Shown here: positions 1-8,757 of the stretch, piece after piece
How positions within the stretch are numbered: position 1 is the first letter of the stretch
Layout: each line of letters begins with the position of its first letter
NCBI RefSeq assembly: GCF_000317835.1
Contig: NC_019789.1
Span: 248,001 to 312,000 of the forward strand
Reading direction: 5' to 3'
Length of the DNA: 64,000 nucleotides
Source of the DNA: Deinococcus peraridilitoris DSM 19664
GTDB lineage: Bacteria; Deinococcota; Deinococci; Deinococcales; Deinococcaceae
Position numbers and translations under genes: made by a program
Notes under the pieces: generated by a model
Told to the model about the DNA's origin: nothing
The model's input: the letters and a program-made list of their open reading frames with translations, nothing else
The model's database searches: none

Positions 1-2
1 TC

Positions 3-611
3 GTGCGTGATCAGGTGCTGTTCGGGTCGATGGCGCTCGATCTGCTCGCAGTGCTCTTCGGTGGGGCCATCGCGCTGCTGCCGATCTTCGCCACGGACCT
101 CCTAGCGGTCGGACCGAGCGGCCTGGGGGTACTGCTGGCCGCACCGTCGGTCGGGGCGCTCGTGGTGATGCTGTGGATGACGCGCTTTCCGCCGTTGCGG
201 CACACCGGCCGCTGGCTGGTGCTGAGCGTCGCGCTGTTCGGTGTCGCGATGATCGTGTTCGCCGTATCGCGCGTGTTCTGGCTGTCGTGGCTGGCGCTGG
301 CATTCAGCGGCGCCTTCGACGGCGTGAACATGCTGATTCGCCGGGCGATCGTGCGGACCCGCACGCCGGATGACATGCGCGGCCGTGTCGGCGCGGTGAG
401 TCTGGTGTTCATCGGGACCAGCAATGAGATCGGGGCGCTGGAGAGCGGCGTGGCGTCTCACTTTCTGGGCGTGGTGCGCGCGACGGTGTTTGGTGGGCTG
501 GTGACCCTCGCGATCGCGGCGGGTGCGGGGTGGCGCTGGCAGGAACTGACGGCGTGGGAGCTCGAGCAGGAGTACAAACGTCACGCGACGAGCGAAGCGC
601 AGCCCGCCTGA
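3..611 (+). CDS. MFS transporter, C-terminal half (cut by window edge)
   Basis: The visible 202 residues contain about five hydrophobic segments and the cytoplasmic motif around TRTPDDMRGRVGAV that follows TM10 in drug/siderophore-exporter MFS proteins of the EntS type. A complete family member has about 400 residues, so roughly the first half lies outside the window and base 3 is not the true start. It would be an inner-membrane proton-driven exporter; the substrate cannot be told. It converges on the ABC permease gene at 742. Family call is firm, substrate unknown. Confidence 0.8.
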   Translation: MRDQVLFGSMALDLLAVLFGGAIALLPIFATDLLAVGPSGLGVLLAAPSVGALVVMLWMTRFPPLRHTGRWLVLSVALFGVAMIVFAVSRVFWLSWLALAFSGAFDGVNMLIRRAIVRTRTPDDMRGRVGAVSLVFIGTSNEIGALESGVASHFLGVVRATVFGGLVTLAIAAGAGWRWQELTAWELEQEYKRHATSEAQPA

Positions 612-710
612 CGGGTGCGGTGCTGAGCGCAGTGAGCCGCCTGGTTGGGTGGGAGCCGGTTGGTTTTATGTTGGGTGTCCGCCGGCCGGGGAAGCCCGAC
701 CCGCACCAGC

Positions 711-735
711 GAAGGAGCCACAGCGTGGCTCCTTC
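711..735. terminator. Hairpin between convergent genes
   Basis: Perfect 11-bp inverted repeat (GAAGGAGCCAC and its complement) around a 3-base loop. It lies in the 130-bp gap between the stop of the MFS gene and the stop of the ABC permease gene, where a shared terminator is expected. There is no strong T-run on either side, so the function is inferred from position. Confidence 0.5.
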
Positions 736-741
736 AGGAGC

Positions 742-1629
742 TCAGTCGCGGCCGCGCAGGCGCGGATCGAGAATGTCACGCAGGCTGTCGCCCAGCAGGT
801 TGAAACCCAGTGAAGCAAGCAGGATTGCCAGTCCGCTGAACACGGCCGGCCAGGGCTGCAAGGTCAGGAACGTGCGTGACTCGGAGAGCATCAAGCCCAG
901 ACTGGGATGGGGCGGTTGGGTGCCCAGCCCGAGGAAGGACAGCGAGGCTTCCACCAGAATGGCGGTGGAAAGCGCCAGGGACGTCTGGACCAGCACGACC
1001 GCGGTGATGTTCGGCAGGATGTGACGGAAGATGATTCGGGCATCACGAGCCCCGAGGGCCTGGGCGGCACTGACGTAATCGCTTGCCTTGAGCACCAGCG
1101 CGGGCCCACGCAACAAGCGGGCGAAGGTGGGAATGTACACCACGCCAATCGCCAGGGCCGTGTTGAACTGACCCTGACCGAGCACCGCGACGATGCCAAT
1201 GGCCAGCAGAATCACCGGGAAGGCGAGCAGGACGTCCATGACCCGCATGATCAGCCGGTCAAGCCAGCCTCCCATGAACGCCGCGATCACGCCGAGCGAG
1301 CCACCGACGAGCAGGGCGATGGTCACCGCGGCAACCGCGACGCTGAGTGAAGCGCGGTACCCGTACAGGATGCGCGCGAGCGTATCGCGTCCGAACTGGT
1401 CGGTGCCCAGCGGGTGGCTGACGCTGGGAGGCTTGAAGCGCTCGAGGATCTGCTGGTCGAGTGGCCCGACCGGACTGAGCAGGGGGGCGCCAAGGGCGAG
1501 CAGCAGCACGCCCAGGGTCAGCAGCAGGCCGAGCAGTCCCAGCGGGTTGCGCGTCACGCGCGCCAGCAGGCCGGGTGATGTACGGCGGGGCGCGCGGTCC
1601 GGGAGCACGTGTGGTTGCGGCGCGCTCAC
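742..1629 (-). CDS. ABC transporter permease, DppC/OppC type
   Basis: A 295-residue inner-membrane protein with an N-terminal membrane segment (OppC_N-like, about residues 28-55) followed by a binding-protein-dependent permease domain. The EAA-loop motif (ALGARDARIIFRHILPN) that docks on the ATPase is around residues 188-206. Length is normal for DppC. Its start overlaps the stop of the DppB-type gene by 4 bases, so the two are translationally coupled and form the heterodimeric channel of a peptide/nickel/opine-class importer. No ATPase gene is present in the window. Confidence 0.9.
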   Translation of the reverse strand: MSAPQPHVLPDRAPRRTSPGLLARVTRNPLGLLGLLLTLGVLLLALGAPLLSPVGPLDQQILERFKPPSVSHPLGTDQFGRDTLARILYGYRASLSVAVAAVTIALLVGGSLGVIAAFMGGWLDRLIMRVMDVLLAFPVILLAIGIVAVLGQGQFNTALAIGVVYIPTFARLLRGPALVLKASDYVSAAQALGARDARIIFRHILPNITAVVLVQTSLALSTAILVEASLSFLGLGTQPPHPSLGLMLSESRTFLTLQPWPAVFSGLAILLASLGFNLLGDSLRDILDPRLRGRD

Positions 1630-2576
1630 GCGTACTCCACCCGGGGATCCACCACCGAGTACAGCAAGTCAACGAAGAAGTTGATCACCACGAAACCTGC
1701 CGTGACCACCAGGATGGCGCCCTGCACCAGGGCGTAATTGCGCTCGTTGATCGCACCGACGATCAAACGACCGAACCCGGGAATGGCGAACACCTGCTCG
1801 ATCACGATGGCGCCGCCGAACAGGTACCCGGCCTGAATGCCCAGGACGGTCAGCAGCGGCACCAGGGCGTTGCGCAGCGCGTGCTTGTACAGCACCCGGC
1901 GTTCCGGGAGGCCTTTGGAGCGCGCCGTGCGGATGAAGTCCTGCCCGAGCACTTCCAGCAGCGAGGACCGCAGGATGCGCACCAGCCCGGCGAGCATTGG
2001 CAAGGCGAGTGCGATGGTGGGCAGGATCAGGCGTGAGAAGTGACCGAGGGGATCCTGGCTGAAGGGGACGTACCCGATGGTCGGCCAACCGGGAGCGAGC
2101 ACGAAAGCGATGTAAATGAAGAGTGTGCCGAGCCAGAAGGCCGGGGTGGTGATGCCGGCGATCGTGACGAAGCGAATGACGCGCTCGAGGGTCGAGTTGC
2201 GCCACGCGGCCGTCAGGATGCCCAGCGGCACCGCGAGGAGCGTTGCGAGCAGCAGCGGCAGCAGCGTGAGTTCCAGCGTGACGGGCAGACGCCCCAGGAT
2301 TTCCCGGCTGATCGGCGCGCCCGTCCAGACGCTCTCCCCGAGGTCGCCGCGCAGCGCGTTGCCCAGCCAACTCCAGTACTGCAGCAGGATGGGACGGTCA
2401 AGTCCGAGCCGGGCGCGCAGTTGGGCGATCTGTTCGGGCGTGACTTCGATATTCGCGCCCAGCATGATCTGCACCGCGTCTCCGGGAATCAGGCGGATCA
2501 TCAAAAAGACCAGGATGGAGACGCCGAACAGCACGATCAGGAGATCCAGCAGGCGTTTGATCAGGTAAGTCAGCAT
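1626..2576 (-). CDS. ABC transporter permease, DppB/OppB type
   Basis: A 316-residue inner-membrane permease starting with the typical MLTYLIKRLLDLLIVLFGVS segment. It has a periplasmic loop rich in LGLDRPILLQYWSW, characteristic of DppB-family proteins, and an EAA loop near SKGLPERRVLYKHALRNALV. It is the first membrane subunit after the substrate-binding protein gene (gap about 85 bases) and overlaps the DppC-type gene. Together they import an oligopeptide-class solute. Substrate specificity lies with the binding protein, not here. Confidence 0.92.
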   Translation of the reverse strand: MLTYLIKRLLDLLIVLFGVSILVFLMIRLIPGDAVQIMLGANIEVTPEQIAQLRARLGLDRPILLQYWSWLGNALRGDLGESVWTGAPISREILGRLPVTLELTLLPLLLATLLAVPLGILTAAWRNSTLERVIRFVTIAGITTPAFWLGTLFIYIAFVLAPGWPTIGYVPFSQDPLGHFSRLILPTIALALPMLAGLVRILRSSLLEVLGQDFIRTARSKGLPERRVLYKHALRNALVPLLTVLGIQAGYLFGGAIVIEQVFAIPGFGRLIVGAINERNYALVQGAILVVTAGFVVINFFVDLLYSVVDPRVEYA

Positions 2577-2661
2577 GTCGACTCGTGATTTCCGGCGCGT
2601 CGGCGCCTGGGAGAGCCTGCGAAATGCGCCCGGTCCGTGACGCGGGCGCAGGTCCGGGTGC

Positions 2662-4173
2662 TTACTGGTCCAGCCAGGTGGTCTTGAAAGAGGACAGTGA
2701 CCGCGTGGGGTTGGGCGTGAAGCCTTTCACGTTCTGACGCGCGGCAGAGTAGAGGGTGCCGTGCGCGAGGAAAGCGATGGGCCCACGGCACGCCAGAATC
2801 TTCTGCAGCTGCGCGTACGTGCGCAGGCGGTTGGCGCTGCTGCTCGACGTGCGTCCCTGCTCGAGCAGCTTATCGACGGTGGCGTCACTGTACTTGAAGA
2901 CGTTGGTGGAGCCGCCGGAAATGAGGTGGCGGTACAGGTGTCCGTCCGGATCGACGCTGCCACCGTTCAGGGAGACGAAGGCATCGAAGTTGGAGTTTCG
3001 CCAGTTCTGCACGAAATTCCCGAATTCCTGCACGTCGATCTTCGCGTTGAAGCCGGCTTTGGCGAGCTGGGCTTGCAGGACCTGAGCGGTGTCCGCGACG
3101 GTTTTGATGGTAGAGAATGTCAGCAGGTCGAAGTTCACGCCGTTGGGGTAGCCGGCGTCACGCAGCAGTTGCCTGGCGCGCGCGGGATTGTAACTGTAGC
3201 AGCCGAAGTTGCTCGTGGGCGTGGCGAGGGTATTCAGCGCGGCGGGAATCGGCCCGGCCGGAACGGCGTCACCGAAATACACCGCTTCCACCAGCTCAGG
3301 ACGGTTGACGGCGTAATTGAGGGCTTCGCGGACCCGCGGATCGTTGAAGGGTTTGCGGGTGGTGTTCATCCCGAGCAGGTTGTACGCGAGGTCCTGGGAT
3401 TTGAGCAGCTGCACGCTGGGCGTGTTTTTGAGGTTGACGGCCAGACTGGCGTCAATGGTGGGCAGGAAGTGGTACGTGCCGCTTTGCAAGCCGAGCTGAC
3501 GGGTGGAGGCGTCCGGGACGATGTTGTACTTGAGCGCGTCGAGGTAGGGCTGGTTCTTCACCCAGTAGCTGGGATTCTTCTCCAGCTGCACGTACGTGTC
3601 CGGGACCCACTCCTGCAGGCGGAACGGGCCGGTCCCGACGGCTTTGCGTTGCAGATCGCCGCCACCGCTGACGTACTCCTTGTCGACGATGCCGATGGTG
3701 GCCACTTCGCTGAGGAACGGGGCGAAGGGTTTGCTGAGGACGAACGTCACTTCGTTCGGACCGCTGGCCCTGATGTCCTTCACCGCGCTGAGGCGGCTGG
3801 CGAGCGGCGAGGCGAGTTTGGGGTCCTTGATGCGGTCCATGGTGTAGACCACGTCTTCCGCGGTGAGCGGATTGCCGTTATGAAATTTGACGCCTTGACG
3901 CAAGGTGAAGGTGTACGTCAGGCCGTCGTCGCTTTTGATGTGCTTGCTGGCCAGCAGCGGGCGAAGTTTCAGCTTGGCATCGACTTCGAGCAGGCCTTCG
4001 TACACTTGCCCGGTGATGGCGAAGGTGGAGAAGGCCGTAGCGAGGTGCGGATCAAGACCCACGGGAGACTGATCGACGGCGAGTTGCAGGGTGCCACCAC
4101 GATCGACCGGCTGGGCGCAAGCGGCGCCGAGGCCGAGGGTGGCGGACAAAAGTGAAACGGTGAGGTACTTCAT
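2662..4173 (-). CDS. Extracellular solute-binding protein, family 5 (SBP_bac_5)
   Basis: A 503-residue secreted binding protein. Residues 1-20 are a signal peptide (MKYLTVSLLSATLGLGAACA); the Cys at about 19 gives only a weak lipobox, so free or lipid-anchored are both possible. The body has the family-5 layout, including FTLRQGVKFHNGNPLTAEDVVYT (about residues 90-112). It captures peptides or related solutes outside the membrane for the two permeases encoded just downstream. Divergence from a GntR regulator coupled to anmK makes muropeptide or anhydro-sugar fragments a reasonable, untested substrate guess. Confidence 0.92.
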   Translation of the reverse strand: MKYLTVSLLSATLGLGAACAQPVDRGGTLQLAVDQSPVGLDPHLATAFSTFAITGQVYEGLLEVDAKLKLRPLLASKHIKSDDGLTYTFTLRQGVKFHNGNPLTAEDVVYTMDRIKDPKLASPLASRLSAVKDIRASGPNEVTFVLSKPFAPFLSEVATIGIVDKEYVSGGGDLQRKAVGTGPFRLQEWVPDTYVQLEKNPSYWVKNQPYLDALKYNIVPDASTRQLGLQSGTYHFLPTIDASLAVNLKNTPSVQLLKSQDLAYNLLGMNTTRKPFNDPRVREALNYAVNRPELVEAVYFGDAVPAGPIPAALNTLATPTSNFGCYSYNPARARQLLRDAGYPNGVNFDLLTFSTIKTVADTAQVLQAQLAKAGFNAKIDVQEFGNFVQNWRNSNFDAFVSLNGGSVDPDGHLYRHLISGGSTNVFKYSDATVDKLLEQGRTSSSSANRLRTYAQLQKILACRGPIAFLAHGTLYSAARQNVKGFTPNPTRSLSSFKTTWLDQ

Positions 4174-4327
4174 CTGTGCCTCCTGTTCTGGGGTGAGGGG
4201 GTGTGCTGTGAATGGTTCTTCAAAAGTGTAATGGGATGGATAGTGGTATTCAAGTGGTGTACATTTGGGCTCAAAGATTCAGCACCTCAGTGTGGATTCA
4301 CCCCAACGCCCCGGAGGGCGCTACCAC
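4174..4327. promoter_or_regulatory. Divergent promoter region, ABC importer / GntR-anmK
   Basis: This 154-bp gap must hold promoters for both directions. It contains a direct repeat AGTGGT-N5-AGTGGT at about 4249-4265 and an AT-rich stretch around 4215-4235, the only low-GC DNA here. The adjacent UTRA-type GntR protein would be expected to bind in this gap, but no clear palindrome is visible. Regulatory role is inferred from position. Confidence 0.45.
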
Positions 4328-5059
4328 ATGCCCAGCCGCAAACCGGATCCCCAGCTCCGTACCCCGCAGTACATTCAAATCGGCAACCTCCTGCGTGACG
4401 CCCTCCAGCGCGGCGAATGGAGCGAAAACGCCGCGCTTCCCTCGGAGCGCCAGCTGGCGCAGAAACTCGGGATTTCCCGCATCACGGTCCGCCGCGCCCT
4501 CAGCCTGCTCGAAACTCACGGTGACATCGTACGGAAACGCGGCTTGGGTACCTTCCCCGCCAAGCGCATCGAACAACCCCTCGCCAGCCTGACCGGCTTC
4601 AGTGATGACATGCGCGCCCGCGGACTCACGCCCTCCTCCAGATGGGTGCAGCGACAGCTTGGCCGGCCAACTCCGCAGGAAGCCATGGCGCTCGGTCTCG
4701 CTCCGGACATCCGCGTCGCCCGCCTCATCCGGGTGCGGTATGCCAATGCTGAACCCGTCGCCGTGGAATGCGCCACCCTCGCCAGCCATCACCTCCCCCC
4801 ACTCGAAAACCTCGGCGATTCGCTCTACGCCGCCCTGCGGGCCCACGGTGTGCACCCCGTGCGGGCCTTGCAGCGCATCCGCGCGGTCGCCCTGCGGGGC
4901 TACGAAGCGTCACTGCTCGGCATGCACGTCGGCGCGCCTGCCCTGTTCACGCAACGCGTCACTTACCTCGCGGACGGCACTCCACTCGAATTCACGACCG
5001 CGCATCACCACGGCGACAAGTACGACTTCATCATCGAGATGCAAGGTGTTCGCCCGTGA
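4328..5059 (+). CDS. GntR-family regulator with UTRA domain (HutC/NagR subfamily)
   Basis: The start at 4328 (MPSRKPDPQ...) is preferred over the longer reading because GGAGG lies about 11 bases upstream and the GntR helix-turn-helix begins right after it. Residues about 8-75 form the winged helix (LPSERQLAQKLGISRITVRRAL); residues about 90-240 form a UTRA effector domain. In this subfamily effectors are often amino-sugar phosphates. The stop overlaps the GTG start of anmK by 4 bases (GTGA), so MurNAc-6-phosphate or a related metabolite is a plausible inducer. It probably controls itself, anmK and the divergent importer. Confidence 0.88.
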   Translation: MPSRKPDPQLRTPQYIQIGNLLRDALQRGEWSENAALPSERQLAQKLGISRITVRRALSLLETHGDIVRKRGLGTFPAKRIEQPLASLTGFSDDMRARGLTPSSRWVQRQLGRPTPQEAMALGLAPDIRVARLIRVRYANAEPVAVECATLASHHLPPLENLGDSLYAALRAHGVHPVRALQRIRAVALRGYEASLLGMHVGAPALFTQRVTYLADGTPLEFTTAHHHGDKYDFIIEMQGVRP

Positions 5060-6222
5060 CGCGCGCACCCCGCCTGCTCGGCCTGATGAACGGCACCAGC
5101 GTTGACGGCATCGACGCCGTACTGCTCGAACTCCCCGGTTGGCCGGCCGTCGGTGAAGCCGGCTCTCCCGCCGAACTGCACGGACCCGCGCCACGCGCCC
5201 GCATCCTCGCGCACCGCTACACGCCCTTTCGGGACGATTTGCGTGACGCCCTGCTGCGTGCCAGCCGCAATAACGCCAACACCAGCGAAATCACCCAACT
5301 GCACTTCTGGCTGGGCGAAACACTCGCGGACGCCGCCGCGGAACTCTCACCGGACGCTGATCTGATCGCCAGTCACGGACAGACCATACATCACATCCCG
5401 CACCTCGACGAGCAGCACGGCTGGCACACCCGTTCGACCCTGCAGATCGGTGAAGCTTCCCTGATCGCCGAGCGCACCGGGAAACCCGTGCTGTCCGACT
5501 TCCGCCCGCCCGACCTGGCGGCCGGCGGGCAAGCCGCGCCTCTCGTGCCATTCGCGGACCGCATTCTGTACGCCGAACACGGCGTGCGACGCGCCATCCA
5601 CAATCTTGGGGGGATCAGTAACCTGACGTACCTCCCGGGCCTCGACGCGCACGGCGTGCTGGCTTTCGATACCGGACCCGCGAACGCATTGATCGACGAA
5701 GCGGCCGAGTTGTTCGAGCGGCGCTACGATGACAGCGGAAAGATGGCCGCCAGTGGTCGCGTGGCCGACACGCTCGTCCAGACCTGGCTGCGCGAACCTT
5801 ACCTGCAACTCGCTCCGCCCAAAAGCACGGGACGTGAACGCTGGAACCTGCAACGCCTGCCGGGCGTATTTGAGCTCGATGCGCGCGATATCGCCGCGAC
5901 CGTCACGGCCTTCAGTGCCGCCAGCATCGCCGACGCCTACCACCACTTCGTGCTTCCACGGGGACTCGACGAGATCATCGTCGCGGGCGGCGGGGCGTAC
6001 AATCCGACCTTGATGGGTCAGCTGCGCGACGCCCTCGCACCCATTCCTGTGCTGACCTTCGAAGAGCGCGGCTGGAACTCCAGCGCGCGCGAAGCCGCTG
6101 CCTTCGGGATTCTCGGTTACTACGCCTATCAAGGCTGGCCGAACACCCTACCGCACACCACGGGTGCACGGCACGCCGTGATCGCCGGGAAGCTCTCACG
6201 TCCACCCCGCGAACATTCATGA
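5056..6222 (+). CDS. anmK: Anhydro-N-acetylmuramic acid kinase
   Basis: A 388-residue cytoplasmic kinase of the AnmK family (UPF0075). It cleaves the 1,6-anhydro ring of anhMurNAc and phosphorylates it with ATP to MurNAc-6-P during murein recycling. Visible landmarks are GLMNGTSVDGID near residue 8, SHGQTIHH near residue 108, and the C-terminal VAGGGAYNP and FEERGWNSSAREAAAFG segments. The start is the GTG at 5056, overlapping the regulator stop; length fits this start. No MurQ etherase or NagZ is in the window. Assignment is firm from the conserved motifs. Confidence 0.93.
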   Translation: MTRAPRLLGLMNGTSVDGIDAVLLELPGWPAVGEAGSPAELHGPAPRARILAHRYTPFRDDLRDALLRASRNNANTSEITQLHFWLGETLADAAAELSPDADLIASHGQTIHHIPHLDEQHGWHTRSTLQIGEASLIAERTGKPVLSDFRPPDLAAGGQAAPLVPFADRILYAEHGVRRAIHNLGGISNLTYLPGLDAHGVLAFDTGPANALIDEAAELFERRYDDSGKMAASGRVADTLVQTWLREPYLQLAPPKSTGRERWNLQRLPGVFELDARDIAATVTAFSAASIADAYHHFVLPRGLDEIIVAGGGAYNPTLMGQLRDALAPIPVLTFEERGWNSSAREAAAFGILGYYAYQGWPNTLPHTTGARHAVIAGKLSRPPREHS

Positions 6223-6484
6223 CTCCCCGAGCATGCGCTGCACTGAGCGCCTCGGCCGATCGCCTGCCCGGGTCTCCAGGCTGACCTGGCCCGGTCGTCT
6301 GTGGGCGCCCTACGCAGGGGCTTTCCGTGCTTCCTGCTGGATTACATGAGGGTGACTGCTGATTTCTTGCGGCCGCACTTCGGCCGGTTCTGCGTGGAGA
6401 ATCATCGGGAATGCTGGTCGGAATCGAGAGGACGACCAAAGAAGCGGGTCCTGGCTGATGGTCTCCAGCAGCGAGCGGGCGTGA
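6223..6484. other. No gene seen
   Basis: The stretch between the anmK stop and the first recognisable pseudogene fragment shows no convincing coding pattern on either strand. Short open frames lack ribosome sites and family resemblance. No terminator hairpin with a T-run was found after anmK. Confidence 0.5.
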
Positions 6485-6812
6485 GCATACAGTACGTGTA
6501 CACCTCGGTTGTCAACGGCCAGACCGTGAATTCCAAGGTCGTGTACGTTCCTGCCGTCGAGGCGGCGCCTACCCCACGGTCAGCATGAACATCGTCGATC
6601 ATCACGACATTGAAGCGAGCGTGCACGTCGCCGGTGGTACCGCTCCATACACATACCGCTGGGTGTCGTCAAACATGGGTGTCGTGGGTGAGGGGCCGAC
6701 CGTGCGTTCTTCGTCGGCTCCGAGGAGGACGCGGGTACGCTCGTCGATGAGACATTGAGCGTCGTCGTGACGGACGCGAATGGCCAGCTGGCCCGGGCGC
6801 GAAGAGGCTGAT
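6485..6812 (+). pseudogene. Remnant of a secreted Ig/PKD-like domain protein
   Basis: Three different frames, read in order, give consecutive pieces of one domain: a segment ending VNSKVVYVPAVEAA, then IEASVHVAGGTAPYTYRW, then ETLSVVVTDANGQLARA. GGTAPYTYRW and the closing VVVTDANG are typical of PKD/Ig-like beta-sandwich repeats in exported proteins. At least two frameshifts separate the pieces and neither a start nor a signal peptide remains. Clearly broken; the parent protein cannot be named. Confidence 0.55.
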
Positions 6813-6825
6813 CAGCATGCTGAAA

Positions 6826-7198
6826 TTACCGTTGTTCCCGATGGCCGCGGCGACCACGTTGGAACGGCGGGTGACGCTGGCTTGTTGCGGTGTGCGCAGC
6901 CGCATGGTGTAAGCCATGATCGCCACGGTGGACACGTACACGCCGAGTAAGTGCAGGCGTGCAGCGCTGGCAGCAGCGACGGTTGTGCCAGGCAGGGTGT
7001 CGAGCGCCATGGCGGGGACACGCCACAGGCCGTACATACTGACGCGCGATGGTGTGCTGGTCAATGTGCATGTCGTTCACGAGGATCATGCCGACACCCG
7101 CGACCATCACGACCGGCATTACGACGTTGAACCGCGCCTCAAGCACCGCTCGGCACCGCTGGCCGCGGCGCGTTGACGCGTCCGCAAAGTGTTCGGCG
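6826..7198 (-). pseudogene. Remnant of an MFS sugar-acid transporter
   Basis: On the minus strand two frames give membrane-protein-like pieces in the order expected for TM8-TM10 of an anion:cation-symporter MFS protein: EARFNVVMPVVMVAGVGMIL, then LLGVYVSTVAIMAYTMRL ending in AAAIGNNGNFSML, which resembles the INSIGNLGGF segment of galactonate/hexuronate transporters. It sits directly downstream of the KDG kinase gene in the galactonate operon, a usual place for a dgoT/exuT-like gene. No intact frame is left. The family call is by eye and tentative. Confidence 0.35.
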
Positions 7199-7205
7199 AG
7201 GTCGA

Positions 7206-8108
7206 TCATGGTGACCGTGGCGGGATCGCACCACGGTACGCGAGGGTCTGGCTTGCGACCGAGTTGGCGAGCCGGGCGGCCTCCAGCAATCCTCGCTGCT
7301 GGGTCAGGGCGTACAGGAACGCGCCATTCCAGGCGTCGCCGGCGCCGGTGGTATCGCGCACGTGCGCGGCGGGTACGGCGGGCACGTGGGTGACGCATTC
7401 ACCTTCGGCAAGGGTGACGCCTTCCTCGCCGCGCTTCACGGCGACGAGCGGCGCACAGTTGAGGTACCGTTCGAGGGTGTCCTCGCCTGGGCTTGCGTTA
7501 ACCAGGCCGTGATCGGCAGGGTGACTGGGCAGCAGGATGTCGACCAGGGGAAGAAGTGACTGTGCCGCGCGCTGGGCCGCGGCAAGTCCGCCACGCTTCG
7601 CCCAGAGGTTCGCTCGGTAGTTCGGGTCGTAGGCCACCTGCACTCCTGCCGCCCTGGCCACACGGGCTGCCTCCATCGTGGTGGCTTCGGCGGTGTCGGA
7701 AATGGCTTGGGTGATGCCGGACAGCAGCACGATTCGTGCGCTCTCCAGGTACGTGGGATTGAGGTCTTCAGGGCGCATGGCACTCGCGGCGCTGCCGGTG
7801 CGCCGATACGTGAATTCGCGTTCTCCGTCCGCTTGTACGCTGATGAAGTACACTCCGTTTTCACCCGGAACCAACGGGGCGGACCGCACGTCGATTCCTT
7901 CAGCCTGCCACGCGCGCAGCAAACCAGGACCAAAGGGGTCCGTGCCGACTCGCGTGACGAGACCCACCTGCGCACCGAGCCGGCTCGCGGTGACGAGACT
8001 GTTGAGGACGTCACCCCCGTAAGCGACATTCAGTGTGGGCGTTTCACTCAACGGCTGGTCGGACCACAACTCGACCATGCATTCGCCGACCGCAATCAAG
8101 TCGAGCAC
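7206..8108 (-). CDS. kdgK: PfkB-family sugar kinase, probable 2-dehydro-3-deoxygluconate kinase
   Basis: A 300-residue ribokinase-fold enzyme. The GTG start has GGAGG 3-4 bases upstream. Family signatures are VAYGGDVLNSLVTASRLGAQ near residues 28-47 and the catalytic DTTGAGDAWNGAF near 250 with the Asp base. It would phosphorylate 2-keto-3-deoxygluconate (or the galacto isomer) with ATP to the 6-phosphate, which the neighbouring aldolase splits. Its first 13 bases overlap the upstream aldolase gene, so the pair is coupled. Exact sugar acid is inferred from context. Confidence 0.87.
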   Translation of the reverse strand: MLDLIAVGECMVELWSDQPLSETPTLNVAYGGDVLNSLVTASRLGAQVGLVTRVGTDPFGPGLLRAWQAEGIDVRSAPLVPGENGVYFISVQADGEREFTYRRTGSAASAMRPEDLNPTYLESARIVLLSGITQAISDTAEATTMEAARVARAAGVQVAYDPNYRANLWAKRGGLAAAQRAAQSLLPLVDILLPSHPADHGLVNASPGEDTLERYLNCAPLVAVKRGEEGVTLAEGECVTHVPAVPAAHVRDTTGAGDAWNGAFLYALTQQRGLLEAARLANSVASQTLAYRGAIPPRSP

Positions 8109-8755
8109 GTGCCTCCTGCCAATCCCGATTCATGCAGTGCAGCGCGGGTCGCGTGCTCTATCGCGTGGGCGTCGTGAGCGCGGAGGGCTTCGCGAGGGAA
8201 CAGATTCGACCCAAGACCAACCGCGAGTGCACCAGCGTGGAGGTAACCGGGAACCTCGGTGGGCTTGATGCCTCCAGTGACCAATGCTTTGAGTTGTGGA
8301 AGTGGGCCAAGCAGGTCACGCAGGTATTGCGTGCCGCCAGCGGAGCCGGCTGGAAAGATCTTCACGATTGGCGCACCCCAGCGTATGGCGCTCACGATCT
8401 CGGTGGGTGTGAGCGTGCCGGGGATGTACATGACTTGAGCTTGCCGGGCGGTAGCGGCGACCTCCGCGTCCAAGTGGGGGCTGACCAGGAATTCCGCGCC
8501 GGCTTCGACGGCGTCGTTTGCGTCTTGCGGGGTCATGATGGTGCCAGCACCAATGGAGATGCCTGCAGGCAGCTCGGTGCGCAATGAGCGGATGGCTTCG
8601 GCGGCGCCCGGGGTGGTGAAGGTCAGCTCGATGGACGTGAGGCCGCCCCTGACGGCGGCGTGAGCGGCAAGCCTGGCGCTTTGGGCGTCGTCGGCTCGGA
8701 GGATTCCGACGACGCGTGCCTTGCGCAGCGTCTCGATCATGCGTTCAGTATTCAA
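8096..8755 (-). CDS. eda: KDPG/KHG-type aldolase
   Basis: A roughly 220-residue class I aldolase of the KDPG family that cleaves 2-keto-3-deoxy-6-phosphogluconate to pyruvate and glyceraldehyde-3-phosphate. Motifs are IELTFTTPGA (catalytic Glu, about residue 44), IGAGTI, and VKIFPAGSAGG with the Schiff-base Lys near 135. The TTG at 8755 sits 6 bases after AGAGG and is preferred to the TTG at 8761, which would leave no spacing. It overlaps the kinase gene downstream. A second, separate family member lies at 9844-10461. Confidence 0.9.
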   Translation of the reverse strand: MNTERMIETLRKARVVGILRADDAQSARLAAHAAVRGGLTSIELTFTTPGAAEAIRSLRTELPAGISIGAGTIMTPQDANDAVEAGAEFLVSPHLDAEVAATARQAQVMYIPGTLTPTEIVSAIRWGAPIVKIFPAGSAGGTQYLRDLLGPLPQLKALVTGGIKPTEVPGYLHAGALAVGLGSNLFPREALRAHDAHAIEHATRAALHESGLAGGTCST

Positions 8756-8757
8756 GC

